Shown: in pieces, positions 27,558-36,833 of the stretch
Numbering within the stretch: position 1 is the stretch's first letter
How the letters are laid out: each line of letters opens with the position of its first letter
Origin: Mucilaginibacter mallensis
Lineage (GTDB): Bacteria > Bacteroidota > Bacteroidia > Sphingobacteriales > Sphingobacteriaceae
Assembly: GCF_900105165.1 (NCBI RefSeq)
Contig: NZ_LT629740.1
Coordinates: 1,860,001 to 1,924,000 of the forward strand
Reading direction: 5' to 3'
DNA: 64,000 nucleotides
Position numbers and translations under genes: made by a program
Notes under the pieces: model-generated
Seen by the model: the letters and a program-made list of their open reading frames with translations, nothing else
Told to the model about the DNA's origin: nothing
Database searches by the model: none

Positions 27558-28016
27558 CTATTTATTATACTTATATTTCGCGCCCTCTTTCACAGCATGT
27601 ATCTTTTTATCTTTTAGCAATGCACTCAATTTATTCGCTACCGCTTTATCTACCTTTTTAGCATCCGCATTAAGTTCCTGTTCCAATATTTTCTTTACTA
27701 TGTCCTCACGAAAGGCCGCCCCTTGCGTCAAAGCAGTATTGATCTTATCTTCCAAACTGACTTGAATGGGTGCAGTTTTTTTAGCCTTAGCAGTAGATTT
27801 ACCGGCAGACTTGCGGGAAGTCTTTTCCTTTTTATCCGCTTGGGCAATTGTTGATTTTATAATCTTCCTTTCCTTCTTTTTCAGCTTTACCTCATCAATT
27901 TCATGTATACCTTTTAAGGTTTCCAGCGCGATTTGGGTTTTGCGAAGTTCTTTTTTCAGTTGTTCAATTTTATCTTCTAAAAATTCAACAATGTCCTGCT
28001 CGGTAATTTTTGCCAT
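27558..28016 (-). CDS. Coiled-coil/basic-linker protein, possible DNA-binding
   Basis: A 152-aa cytoplasmic protein in three parts: an N-terminal coiled coil (residues ~8-45, EFLEDKIEQLKKELRKTQ), a Lys/Ala/Ser-rich linker (~55-85, RKSAGKSTAKAKKTAP), and a C-terminal helical domain (~88-150) that could be a winged helix (FREDIVKKIL... KLSALLKDKKIHAVKEG). The basic linker recalls histone-H1-like tails. I do not know the family; a role in nucleic-acid binding is inferred from composition only. Confidence 0.6.
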   Translation of the reverse strand: MAKITEQDIVEFLEDKIEQLKKELRKTQIALETLKGIHEIDEVKLKKKERKIIKSTIAQADKKEKTSRKSAGKSTAKAKKTAPIQVSLEDKINTALTQGAAFREDIVKKILEQELNADAKKVDKAVANKLSALLKDKKIHAVKEGAKYKYNK

Positions 28017-28341
28017 AAGTAGTTAATGATTGGTAAAACGCTAAGTTATTGATTAACAAATATATAAGCCAATATGCCAAATTAACGAGCTGTAAAATAA
28101 AGTAATAATAGGTTGATCTAACACTAATCTAAACAAAGCACATTTGCATCTTATTTATTGAACTTGCAAAACATTCTTTATTCAGTAGATAAGATCAGTT
28201 CATAGTTAAAAATTAAGGAGACTTGCAGGAGCCTTTTTTAAATGTCTGTAACAAAATTATCGGGTTGTTAACAATTGATTAATACGCTCTTAATGTATTT
28301 ATGTTTTCTCGCCCCTACTTTTGCAGCAAAGGATATTCCTT
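28017..28341 (+). promoter_or_regulatory. Promoter region of the sigma factor gene
   Basis: TACTTTTG at 28316-28323 fits the TAnnTTTG -7 box, 19 bp before the sigma ATG. A TTG at the correct -33 distance is not evident. The remaining ~290 bp is AT-rich without other recognisable content. Confidence 0.45.
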
Positions 28342-28929
28342 ATGGAATTTAAAAATTTACCAGACCATATTCTTATTCATGAATGCCGGATTGGTAATGC
28401 CAAAGCCTTTGATATACTATTTGAGCGCTATTTTAATAAGCTACATTTCTTTTCTCTAAAATATCTAAAAGATCGCGCTTTAGCTGAAGAAATGGTTATG
28501 GATATAATGGTTAAACTTTGGGAAAAAAAGGAAGCTTTTACAACTGAAGTATCCATCGGGCCTTATCTTTTCAGGTCCATGAAAAATGCAATTGTTGATC
28601 ATTATCGAAAAAAAGGCTTTAAAACTGTTCTTTTAGAACAATCCCATGAAAAGCTATCGATGAGCAATTCGGCCGAAAACAACCTTGCTTTTGAGGAATT
28701 ACACAAAATCTATCACACAAATTTAGAGAAACTTAGTCCGCAACGACGCCGGGTGTTTGAGATGAGCCGTCATGAAAATATGACCTATCCTGAAATTGCC
28801 AGACACCTAAACCTATCTGTTAAAACAGTTGAAAGTCATATATCAGCCTCTCTGGTCCATCTACGTAAAAGCTTGAACATTTATACTGATGTTCTTTTAG
28901 TAATTATTCCGCTTATTTACTTTTTTTAA
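28342..28929 (+). CDS. ECF-family RNA polymerase sigma factor
   Basis: A 195-aa sigma-70-like factor. Region 2 lies at ~15-85 (FDILFERYFNKLHFFSLKYLKD, VMDIMVKLWEKKEAF) and region 4 at ~130-185 (LSPQRRRVFEMSRHENMTYPEIARHLNLSVKTVESHI). I use the ATG at 28342; a TTG at 28321 adds seven residues but lies inside the -7 box. It is followed 78 bp later by a FecR-type anti-sigma and then an STN-domain receptor, the standard order of Bacteroidota cell-surface signalling. It should activate this locus when released. Confidence 0.93.
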   Translation: MEFKNLPDHILIHECRIGNAKAFDILFERYFNKLHFFSLKYLKDRALAEEMVMDIMVKLWEKKEAFTTEVSIGPYLFRSMKNAIVDHYRKKGFKTVLLEQSHEKLSMSNSAENNLAFEELHKIYHTNLEKLSPQRRRVFEMSRHENMTYPEIARHLNLSVKTVESHISASLVHLRKSLNIYTDVLLVIIPLIYFF

Positions 28930-29007
28930 AATATTTCATTTTCTATTCAGGGTGCTTTTCAATTTTTGCGTATTCTCTTATGAAAGCCATTTAGTGCTTG
29001 CCATAAG

Positions 29008-30009
29008 GTGAATAAAGAACTGTTAAAAAGATATTTTCAAAATACCTGTTCTCCTGAAGAATTAGAAGAGGTAAATTATTTTCTTAGCCACCCGGAATCA
29101 GGAAAGATTATACAAGAGGTGCTTGATGAGGAATGGGCCACATTTGAAACGCCCAAATTGGATGAAAAAGAGCTTGCTAATTATCGCCTGCGTTTTTTAG
29201 CCGAGCGGAATGAGAAACTTAACCCCAAAAAGATCAACCCTCTTTGGAGGAAACATTGGCTAAAATATGCGGCAATATTCTTATTAGCCACTGGTTTTGG
29301 CTCTTATTCAATATTGCGGAATCATAATAGTCAGACCAATAAAGTGGTGTTTTTGGAAAGTAAAAACCCTAATGGACAACGTTCTATTGTTACGTTACCG
29401 GACAGCACAATTGTTTACTTAGGCGCAGGCAGTAAACTTAAATTTCCTGAGAGTTTTACAGGAAATACGAGGGAAATAGCCTTGGAGGGTGAAGCTTTTT
29501 TCCAGGTAAAGAAAGATCATAAACATCCCTTTATTATTCATACCGGTTCCATTCAAACCAAAGTTTTAGGCACATCCTTTAAAATAGAAGCATTCAAAGG
29601 GCATTTATTTACCGTAAGCGTTGCAACTGGCAAAGTGAGGGTTGATCAAAACGTTGCATTACCAACAAAGCACCTTAATTCCCTTGCTGTACTTATACCC
29701 GGTCAGAAAGTAACCTATAATGCGGTTACGAATAAAGCAAGTACAAGCACAGTTTCAATAGATGATCTTCAGCAATGGAAGTTGGGTAACTTGGTTTTCA
29801 ATAAGGAAAGGATGGATGAAGTCGCCGCAGTTCTTGAACGGTATTATGATGTCAGCATACAAATTTCAAGTAAGGAAATAAACGCATATCGGGTTAATAC
29901 ATCTTTTAAGGCGGATGAATCAGTGGGCAAAGTGTTACAGATATTAAGCGCCACAGCAAACTTCAACTATAATATTCAAGGTAAACAGATTACAATAAAA
30001 AGGAGATAA
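29008..30009 (+). CDS. FecR-family anti-sigma factor
   Basis: A 333-aa inner-membrane protein that holds the ECF sigma factor and relays the receptor signal. A cytoplasmic N-terminal domain (~1-85) precedes one membrane helix (~89-105, AAIFLLATGFGSYSIL). A periplasmic FecR domain (~115-210, with DSTIVYLGAGSKLKFPESF and GEAFFQV) and a C-terminal DUF4974 domain (~255-333) follow; the latter is thought to touch the receptor STN domain. The start is GTG at 29008. Confidence 0.93.
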   Translation: MNKELLKRYFQNTCSPEELEEVNYFLSHPESGKIIQEVLDEEWATFETPKLDEKELANYRLRFLAERNEKLNPKKINPLWRKHWLKYAAIFLLATGFGSYSILRNHNSQTNKVVFLESKNPNGQRSIVTLPDSTIVYLGAGSKLKFPESFTGNTREIALEGEAFFQVKKDHKHPFIIHTGSIQTKVLGTSFKIEAFKGHLFTVSVATGKVRVDQNVALPTKHLNSLAVLIPGQKVTYNAVTNKASTSTVSIDDLQQWKLGNLVFNKERMDEVAAVLERYYDVSIQISSKEINAYRVNTSFKADESVGKVLQILSATANFNYNIQGKQITIKRR

Positions 30010-30046
30010 ATGAAATAAAAAAGTATAAAAAGCAAGTAAAAAGAAA

Positions 30047-30182
30047 CGCCCTGCGGAAACAGGGCGAAACTTAAAATTTGGTTCCAATAAGCCTACAGTT
30101 TTCGACGCGGTGTGCTTAAGGAAAATACCTGAATAAAATTATTCAGGCAGCTAACAGAATAATTCCTCTGAAAGAGGACCAA
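30047..30182 (+). promoter_or_regulatory. Structured RNA leader candidate before the STN receptor gene
   Basis: Four hairpins are visible: CGCCCTG/CAGGGCG (30047-30066), TAAGC/GCTTA (30088-30118), CCTGAATA/TATTCAGG (30128-30147) and TCCTCT/AGAGGA (30164-30178). The last three could be closed as one multibranch by TTGGT (30078-30082) and ACCAA (30178-30182), although that closing pair shares base 30178 with the last hairpin. It ends 20 nt before the receptor ATG. This could be an attenuator, ligand-sensing leader or processing signal; only the folds are seen. Confidence 0.4.
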
Positions 30183-30201
30183 CCGTTAAACATCCAAAAA
30201 T

Positions 30202-33200
30202 ATGCAAAAAGGTTTACACCTGCATTCTTGTATTCGATTTATTATGAAAGTATCCCTTATCCTGCTTATGGTACAACTCACCTTAACAGGGATGCTCTAT
30301 GCCACAACTGCCCGCAGTCAGGACATATCAAGAATCAAAATTACGCTTCGCCTCGATAATGCCGATCTGAAACAAAGCTTTTTAGCATTACAACAAAAAA
30401 GCGGCATCCGTTTTTCATTTGGTGAAAATCTTGTAGAAAGTAATCCTAAAAGGATTAACGTGGATTTTAATGAAATTTCATTAGAAGAGGCGGTAAAACA
30501 GATTTTGACTAACACTACCTTAAGATATAAGTTAGTAAATGATTTTATAGTCATTGAAACGAAGCCCATCCCCCCGCCGCCCGGCATCATAGAAGGGGTC
30601 GTCTATGATGCCAAAACAAAGGAAACCCTAATAAGTGCGGTGATTATTGTAGCTGGCAGGTCTTATCCGACAGATGTTAATGGGCATTACAGAATATCCC
30701 TGCAACCAGGATTGTATGACCTGGAAATAAGATATATCGGGTATGAATCAAAAAAGATACCTGACGTAACGGTAAAGCAATCAACAACAACTACACTAGA
30801 CATCTTCTTACAAGCTTCAGCCACCTCACTGAATGAGGTGAGGGTAGAGGCAAGAAGAAGAGCAGCCAATGAAACTATACTATTGAATGACCGTAAGAAC
30901 TCCGCTGTTGTTTCAGATGCGATATCGGCACAGAATATTGAGAAAACAGCTAGTATCACTACCACACAGGCATTGCAAAGGGTTACCGGTGTTACCATTA
31001 CGGATGATAAATATGTGGCGATAAGGGGACTGGGCGACCGTAGTGTAATTGCCGAATTGAATGGTGCCCGTTTATCATCTGCAAACCCGGAACGCAGTGC
31101 AGTACCGCTCGATCTTGTACCGGCAGCATTATTGGATAACATAACCGTTTATAAAACATTGAGCCCTGATAGGCCCGCCGACGCATCGGCAGGGATGATC
31201 GAGCTTAAAACCAAATCGGTACCCGAATCATTGGTGCTGGAATTTACCGCGCAATCCGGTTTTAACTCTACTGTTGGATTAGGTGGCAATTATAATAGCT
31301 TTTACAACAGCGACCTTGGCTTTTTTGGTCAAAACGTAAGTAAGCATGACCTTAGCCCTGATTTTATTAACCTGGCAAAACAATATCCGGGGGGATTAAC
31401 GGAAATCCAAAACCTGTTTATCCAAAGCCGTAATAGTCCGGAACAAACTATTGAAGCATTAAGGGTCAGCAAGATCATGCAGAGTTTTGACCCTATACTT
31501 ACGACCCAGAATAAACAAGCTGATCCAAACCAGGTTTATACCCTATCTTTTGGTAACTCTTACAAAATATTTCATGGTCATACCTTAGGTGTGATTGTCA
31601 GTGCCAATTATTACCAGCGCACAACAGATATTTATAATGGAGAACGAAACCAGTACAGCCTGTTTCAGGGAGTGGTTACCGGTTCGCCGACAATATTTAA
31701 CCCACTCCACATTCCTAACTTTATATCGCCAGCTGCTCCCCGTTTGGACAATTACTTGAGCTATAAAGAAAATACGGGAACAGAAACTATAAATTATGGA
31801 GGCTTGATCGGTCTTACTTATCAGTTCAATAGTCGCAATGAAATTCAGGCGCAGTTTTTAGGCAGCCGCGGTGCTGAATCACAAGGTAGCAACCTTAACG
31901 GTTCCTGGCAAAATACAGGCCTGAACTTTCCGGTCTATAACACCATTAATCAGCTTCGGACTACCTACCGGACATTTAATACTTACAATATACAAGGAGA
32001 ACACAAGTTTTTGGATAAAGATTGGTCGCCGAAACTTAGCTACAATTTAAGTACTTCAAAAAGTACCCAGAATGACCCTGACTTTCGCTCTACCGATCTG
32101 GCCGATTATCGTACACAGCGGTTCGTCGACCCGAACGGGGTAGGTATAGGGTCAGATACTTACAGCTTTGTCAGCGGTTTAGTGCATGGAGTAGGAAATG
32201 ATTATAGCAGTATTATTGTTGCCGATCCTAACGGTCGTCAGTACCGAAATTTAGATGAAACCAATTATAATGCCAAGGCCGATCTGAGCCAGCCATTTAA
32301 AATCGGGAAATTAAGCCAGCTGTTTAAATTTGGTTTCAACTATTTAAAAAGAAGCAGGGATTATACGGAACAGATCCTGGGTTTACCCGGTTCTAATTTA
32401 GGCGGAGGTGGTGCCCAGCTACTAAACAGCGCAAATGGCAACCTTAACCAATTGGTTTCGCCAAGCAATATAGGTTTACAGGATCCGTCACAGTATGATA
32501 ATGCAGGACAGTCGAGAGTTGGTGGCTTTTTATACCAGATACAGAAGTCGCCTAATAATTATACCGGCTCTTATGAAACGCGTGCCTTTTATGGAATGCT
32601 GGATGCTCATATTACTGAAACGCTCCGAATTACCGGTGGCGTGCGTTTTGAGTCCACTGATATAAGAGCGCATGTAGATACAACAGGTGTATACGTTCCA
32701 CCTAATTTAAATGCACTCAGCGGGCTGCCCAATCAATCCGTAAAATACAGCACCAGCCAGCCCAATACCAGCTATGTGCAAAATTACAAGCCTTATTATT
32801 CAGTAAACTTAACCTACTCGAAAATAAAGGACATGAATTTCAGGCTGGCCTACAGTACTTCACTGGCCCGGCCTGAATTACGGGAACTTACCAATATTTA
32901 CGAATTTGATCCTTTCCAATTTGCTGTTGTTGGTGGTAACCCTAATCTGGTTAACCAACTAACCAAAAGTGCAGATTTCAGGTGGGAATGGTTTACAGGG
33001 CCAGGTGAAGTTTTATCGGCATCAGCATTCACTAAAACCATTGATAATTCATTAGAAAAAGTATTTACCTATACATCACAGGGTAATCAATCTACAGCGC
33101 CTGAATTCCCGCTGATAATCTATGAAAATGATCCAAATGTGGGTAGGGTATATGGTGTGGAGCTGGAAGCCCGTAAGGATTTGGGTAAAACGTGGGACCC

Positions 33201-33675
33201 GCTTAAATATCTGTTTATTGGTTCTAATTTATTATTGGATGAGAGTACGATAGATAAAAATCCTGCACGTTTAGCTGCTTCGCGCATTAATGACAGGCAC
33301 TCACCAGCTACAAGCCCCGTATTTGAGCAAGCGCCTTATTCCATTAATGCTTACCTGGATTATGCGAACACCGCCACTGGTACGGATATAACCACAAGCT
33401 TTAACATGGTTGGCGCAAGACTGATCCAGGTACAGTTGGATGGGACCCCTGATCTTTATGACCGGCCAACACCTACACTTGACCTGGTGTTCAGCCAGAA
33501 ATTAGGCAAAAAATGGATAGTGAAAGGTTTTGCTAAAAATATTTTGGACCCACCCTACAAGGAGGTATATACCAACCCAGGTAATGATGGCAAATATTAC
33601 GGCAATGAATATATCTACAGCATGTACCATAAAGGCGCTGAATTTTCACTGGGGCTTACCTATAAATTATTCTAA
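30202..33675 (+). CDS. TonB-dependent receptor with STN signalling domain
   Basis: A 1157-aa outer-membrane transducer. A signal peptide (~1-40) precedes the STN domain (~55-118, FLALQQKSGIRFSFG...EISLEEAVKQIL), which talks to FecR. A carboxypeptidase-like beta-sandwich (~127-205), plug (~225-335, with VAIRGLGDRSVIAELNGARL) and barrel to the C-terminus (FSLGLTYKLF) follow. The order sigma, FecR, STN receptor fixes its role as signal input of the locus. The partner 7 bp downstream is a DUF4397-like lipoprotein, not SusD. The ligand is unknown. Confidence 0.95.
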   Translation: MQKGLHLHSCIRFIMKVSLILLMVQLTLTGMLYATTARSQDISRIKITLRLDNADLKQSFLALQQKSGIRFSFGENLVESNPKRINVDFNEISLEEAVKQILTNTTLRYKLVNDFIVIETKPIPPPPGIIEGVVYDAKTKETLISAVIIVAGRSYPTDVNGHYRISLQPGLYDLEIRYIGYESKKIPDVTVKQSTTTTLDIFLQASATSLNEVRVEARRRAANETILLNDRKNSAVVSDAISAQNIEKTASITTTQALQRVTGVTITDDKYVAIRGLGDRSVIAELNGARLSSANPERSAVPLDLVPAALLDNITVYKTLSPDRPADASAGMIELKTKSVPESLVLEFTAQSGFNSTVGLGGNYNSFYNSDLGFFGQNVSKHDLSPDFINLAKQYPGGLTEIQNLFIQSRNSPEQTIEALRVSKIMQSFDPILTTQNKQADPNQVYTLSFGNSYKIFHGHTLGVIVSANYYQRTTDIYNGERNQYSLFQGVVTGSPTIFNPLHIPNFISPAAPRLDNYLSYKENTGTETINYGGLIGLTYQFNSRNEIQAQFLGSRGAESQGSNLNGSWQNTGLNFPVYNTINQLRTTYRTFNTYNIQGEHKFLDKDWSPKLSYNLSTSKSTQNDPDFRSTDLADYRTQRFVDPNGVGIGSDTYSFVSGLVHGVGNDYSSIIVADPNGRQYRNLDETNYNAKADLSQPFKIGKLSQLFKFGFNYLKRSRDYTEQILGLPGSNLGGGGAQLLNSANGNLNQLVSPSNIGLQDPSQYDNAGQSRVGGFLYQIQKSPNNYTGSYETRAFYGMLDAHITETLRITGGVRFESTDIRAHVDTTGVYVPPNLNALSGLPNQSVKYSTSQPNTSYVQNYKPYYSVNLTYSKIKDMNFRLAYSTSLARPELRELTNIYEFDPFQFAVVGGNPNLVNQLTKSADFRWEWFTGPGEVLSASAFTKTIDNSLEKVFTYTSQGNQSTAPEFPLIIYENDPNVGRVYGVELEARKDLGKTWDPLKYLFIGSNLLLDESTIDKNPARLAASRINDRHSPATSPVFEQAPYSINAYLDYANTATGTDITTSFNMVGARLIQVQLDGTPDLYDRPTPTLDLVFSQKLGKKWIVKGFAKNILDPPYKEVYTNPGNDGKYYGNEYIYSMYHKGAEFSLGLTYKLF

Positions 33676-33681
33676 AAAGAT

Positions 33682-35535
33682 ATGAAAAGAACATTAACTC
33701 ATAAACCAGCTTATTGCAGCATGTTTTTGTTGCTGTTATTTACCATACTTACAAATAGCTGTAAAAAAGAGAACCTATATGGCACCATTCCATTATTGAA
33801 CGTTGCCGATAAATCTGCATCTGCCATCCGGTTATATAATTTTGATGACCCCACTGATGTGACCGTAAACAGCATCCCGCTTACTGCTTATGCAAATCCT
33901 AATACGCCTACAACAGGTACAGCACTGGGCTTATCAATTTTCCCTACCGGGATCTGGACAAACGGGGATGATGGAAGTCCTTTCGTTGTGCCTAACAGCT
34001 TGTTAGATAAGGATGGGAAAGCTCACTTTACTATGCTGATTCAATCTACTATTACATCTGGTTCTGTAGGTGAGCAATCAACAATAGACACAACAATCAT
34101 GAATAATGCAGCGCAACCGCAAGATTATTATTTGATGCCGAATGGCCATTTTAAAGTTGTTAACCGCGACAATGTGCCCCCAACCAACTCCCAGAACTTT
34201 AAAATAAGGGTCATTAATCTAGGGAGTAACGTTTATGGCGACCCGTCGGGCTTGAATATAAAGGGCCCTGTTTCTCTCACGTATGCCGATGGCAGCCCGG
34301 TTAGCCCGGCATTAAATAATGTGGCCCAGGGTGCAGCGTCGGGTTATGTGGAATTGCCATACAGGGCATACCAGTTTAAGCTGTTTATTGCCAACGGCGC
34401 AATAGACGTGACCAGGCAGTTAGCTGAAATTCCCAGTTCGGCTTATTACATACCGGGCAATTTTGGGCCGCTGCCACAGGAAGGCCTTATACCAAGGGTG
34501 CGCACATTTAAACCAGGTGGGGTTTACAGCATCATTGTATCTGAAAATATTCAGCCTTTGTACAGAGATGTTAATAGATTTACTTCAGGGATGCCTATAA
34601 ATTCATACCGGGTAATTACTGAACTTGACCCGGGTGTTAACAGCACTTATGCCGCAATGCAGGCGGTTAACGCAATACCCGGTAAACAGTTAACCATCAA
34701 TGTAGATGGCCAGCCTTTGGGCGGGCCGCTTCCATACGCCGGTTCGGTTGCCTCTAATACCGCGCAACAAGCTCCATACCAGATCTATGTACAGGGAACC
34801 CATCATATCCAGGCAAAAGATCAAAGTGGCAATGTGTTGGCGGAGAAAGATATACAGCTTTTTCCTTATGACAATTATACCATTTGGGCCTATGATCAGC
34901 CTGATGGCAAACCCGCCCTGTTATTTGAAGCGAACGATATGACGGGTACCCTTTATTTAAGCCAATCCAGTCAGAGCGGATATGTTGCACCCGACGATGG
35001 CACCAACGGTACCCTGCGCAGGGGGCAATATAATTATGCCTTAGAAAGCCGGTTCCTTAACCTAAACCCTGATCTTCCCTATGCTACCTTTACCAATGAT
35101 AATCAATTGTTTTTACCGGCTGTAGCAACTTCAGGGATATATCAGGGAGATACGATCCGTTTTTTCAGTGCATATGTAAACCTGGCGCCCGGCGCCATGC
35201 CTCCCAATAATTCATCCATCTTATATTCATTACCATTTGTTTCACCTGCTGCTACCGGTGTCCCGTTCGGCAATTCGGAAAAAGGCATAGTCCCTCAATT
35301 AATCCGGGTATATCAATCAAAACCCGGGGATAAACCGGAGGTGCCAGGGTTATTATTAACTACCGTTGCGCCAATTAATGTATTGCAGGCCTTTATAGCC
35401 AATCCTGCTTTGTATACAGCTCCCCAATTTAAAACGGCAGAAACGGGAATCTATACGGTGGCACTGGTAGGGGCGATCAATGCATCGGGAACAACTGACA
35501 AAGCCAAACTGATCGTCATTAAACATAATAAGTAA
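33682..35535 (+). CDS. Large lipoprotein with DUF4397-like domains
   Basis: A 617-aa SPII lipoprotein (lipobox LTNSC, Cys at ~27, followed by KKEN). The chain is beta-rich. It starts with an 'ASAIRLYNF..PTDVTVNSIPL' segment and later repeats a 'YQIYVQGTHHIQAKDQSGNVLAEKDIQLFPYDNYTIW' pattern, as in DUF4397 Ig-like domains; two or three such domains are likely. It starts 7 bp after the receptor stop and takes the position of SusD. Probable surface ligand-binding partner, inferred from position. Confidence 0.8.
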   Translation: MKRTLTHKPAYCSMFLLLLFTILTNSCKKENLYGTIPLLNVADKSASAIRLYNFDDPTDVTVNSIPLTAYANPNTPTTGTALGLSIFPTGIWTNGDDGSPFVVPNSLLDKDGKAHFTMLIQSTITSGSVGEQSTIDTTIMNNAAQPQDYYLMPNGHFKVVNRDNVPPTNSQNFKIRVINLGSNVYGDPSGLNIKGPVSLTYADGSPVSPALNNVAQGAASGYVELPYRAYQFKLFIANGAIDVTRQLAEIPSSAYYIPGNFGPLPQEGLIPRVRTFKPGGVYSIIVSENIQPLYRDVNRFTSGMPINSYRVITELDPGVNSTYAAMQAVNAIPGKQLTINVDGQPLGGPLPYAGSVASNTAQQAPYQIYVQGTHHIQAKDQSGNVLAEKDIQLFPYDNYTIWAYDQPDGKPALLFEANDMTGTLYLSQSSQSGYVAPDDGTNGTLRRGQYNYALESRFLNLNPDLPYATFTNDNQLFLPAVATSGIYQGDTIRFFSAYVNLAPGAMPPNNSSILYSLPFVSPAATGVPFGNSEKGIVPQLIRVYQSKPGDKPEVPGLLLTTVAPINVLQAFIANPALYTAPQFKTAETGIYTVALVGAINASGTTDKAKLIVIKHNK

Positions 35536-35542
35536 GCATCTT

Positions 35543-36826
35543 ATGAAAATATATAAACTAAGTTTTCTTTTACTGTCTTTTATGGCTTTTATCGCTGGAT
35601 GCAAGAAGTATGCTATAATTCCTTCATTAAAAGACCCCGCGTATATCCGGGTATTTAATGACTTAAATAACCCGGTTGATGTTTTTCATAGTCAGCAGGC
35701 GGCACCGTTCTTAACTTTTTTAATGGACCCAAAAACCGACGGCGCCGGTATCCCCAATGATGCAGCCGTTATTGGCGATGCTTTAGGCACCAGGCAATTA
35801 TTCAGTTTATCGTATCCCATAAATGAAGCTAACAGTTCTACAGGCGGCCAGCTTATAGGGTATGTAAATGGTAGCTATATCCTTGAGCCACCGGTGTTAT
35901 ATCCCGTAAATCATGAGTATCCCGGCAATGCGCCGGTACTTTCCGCTTCGTTTATAAATGGTTTTGATCTTTCTGCATGGGCGCAAGCGCCATCCGGTAA
36001 ACACCGTATCATGTTTGTGGTAAGGCCCCAGAATGCTGTTGGTTTTAAAGATCTCTCAACGGCCCAACGAGGGAATATTTTATTGGACACCACCGTAAAT
36101 TTTGAGAAAGGAGAAGTTTACACACTGGAAGTAATTTCCCGGGACCTGGACAATAATAAATACGGCTTATACATCCGTCAGGAACAATTTATTCATCAGT
36201 CATTTCAGGCTGATAAGGTCTATGTCGGTTTTACCAATCTTTCAGGCAAAACACCTATAGCGGGGCAATATGGTTCAGGGTTTTTCTTTTGGGATAAAAT
36301 AAACATCAACTATTCTTACAATATCTTAAATGATGCTATCTCCAACGCCACGTATTTTTCATATAACCCATATCTGGGATACGATAATAATTATTATACC
36401 ACTTTAAATACTAAAATGGATACTGACATCCCATACCTGACCCTGCCTTTGCTACCTGAAAGTTCATTTTTTTACCAGGCCCTGATTCGCACCTACAGTC
36501 CCGTTCCTTTAAATAACCCAGCTAATTATCAGGGCTCGCTTCCCTATTTCAGTTTCGCGCTGAGTAATGCTGATTCCCCGGTTTCTAATCCAAATACATT
36601 TCCTGTCGAAACGTTTCGACTAGACTGTAGTGCAGATCCGAATACCATCAATAATTATGATACGAGAAATTCTTCCGTGACAAACTATACGCCTAATCTT
36701 AACCTGGTTGTAAATACAGGTAACACTTACCATGTATACGGCACATTGAATATTATGGAGATAGTTTATGACCGGGTGTACCTGATGCAGGTCCAACGGG
36801 GCTTTAATGAGATACCTAAAAATTAA
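35543..36826 (+). CDS. Lipoprotein, beta-rich, DUF4397-like opening
   Basis: A 427-aa SPII lipoprotein (IAGCKK, Cys20). The opening AYIRVFNDLNNPVDVF resembles the previous protein's start, so the two may share one domain type; the rest is unassigned. Spacing to both neighbours is 7 bp, placing it firmly in the operon. No enzyme motif is visible. Confidence 0.7.
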   Translation: MKIYKLSFLLLSFMAFIAGCKKYAIIPSLKDPAYIRVFNDLNNPVDVFHSQQAAPFLTFLMDPKTDGAGIPNDAAVIGDALGTRQLFSLSYPINEANSSTGGQLIGYVNGSYILEPPVLYPVNHEYPGNAPVLSASFINGFDLSAWAQAPSGKHRIMFVVRPQNAVGFKDLSTAQRGNILLDTTVNFEKGEVYTLEVISRDLDNNKYGLYIRQEQFIHQSFQADKVYVGFTNLSGKTPIAGQYGSGFFFWDKININYSYNILNDAISNATYFSYNPYLGYDNNYYTTLNTKMDTDIPYLTLPLLPESSFFYQALIRTYSPVPLNNPANYQGSLPYFSFALSNADSPVSNPNTFPVETFRLDCSADPNTINNYDTRNSSVTNYTPNLNLVVNTGNTYHVYGTLNIMEIVYDRVYLMQVQRGFNEIPKN

Positions 36827-36833
36827 ACGATCA

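Noticed and set aside
28017..28320. Riboswitch or small RNA upstream of the sigma gene
   Set aside because: I found no consistent long stems or conserved motif in this stretch.
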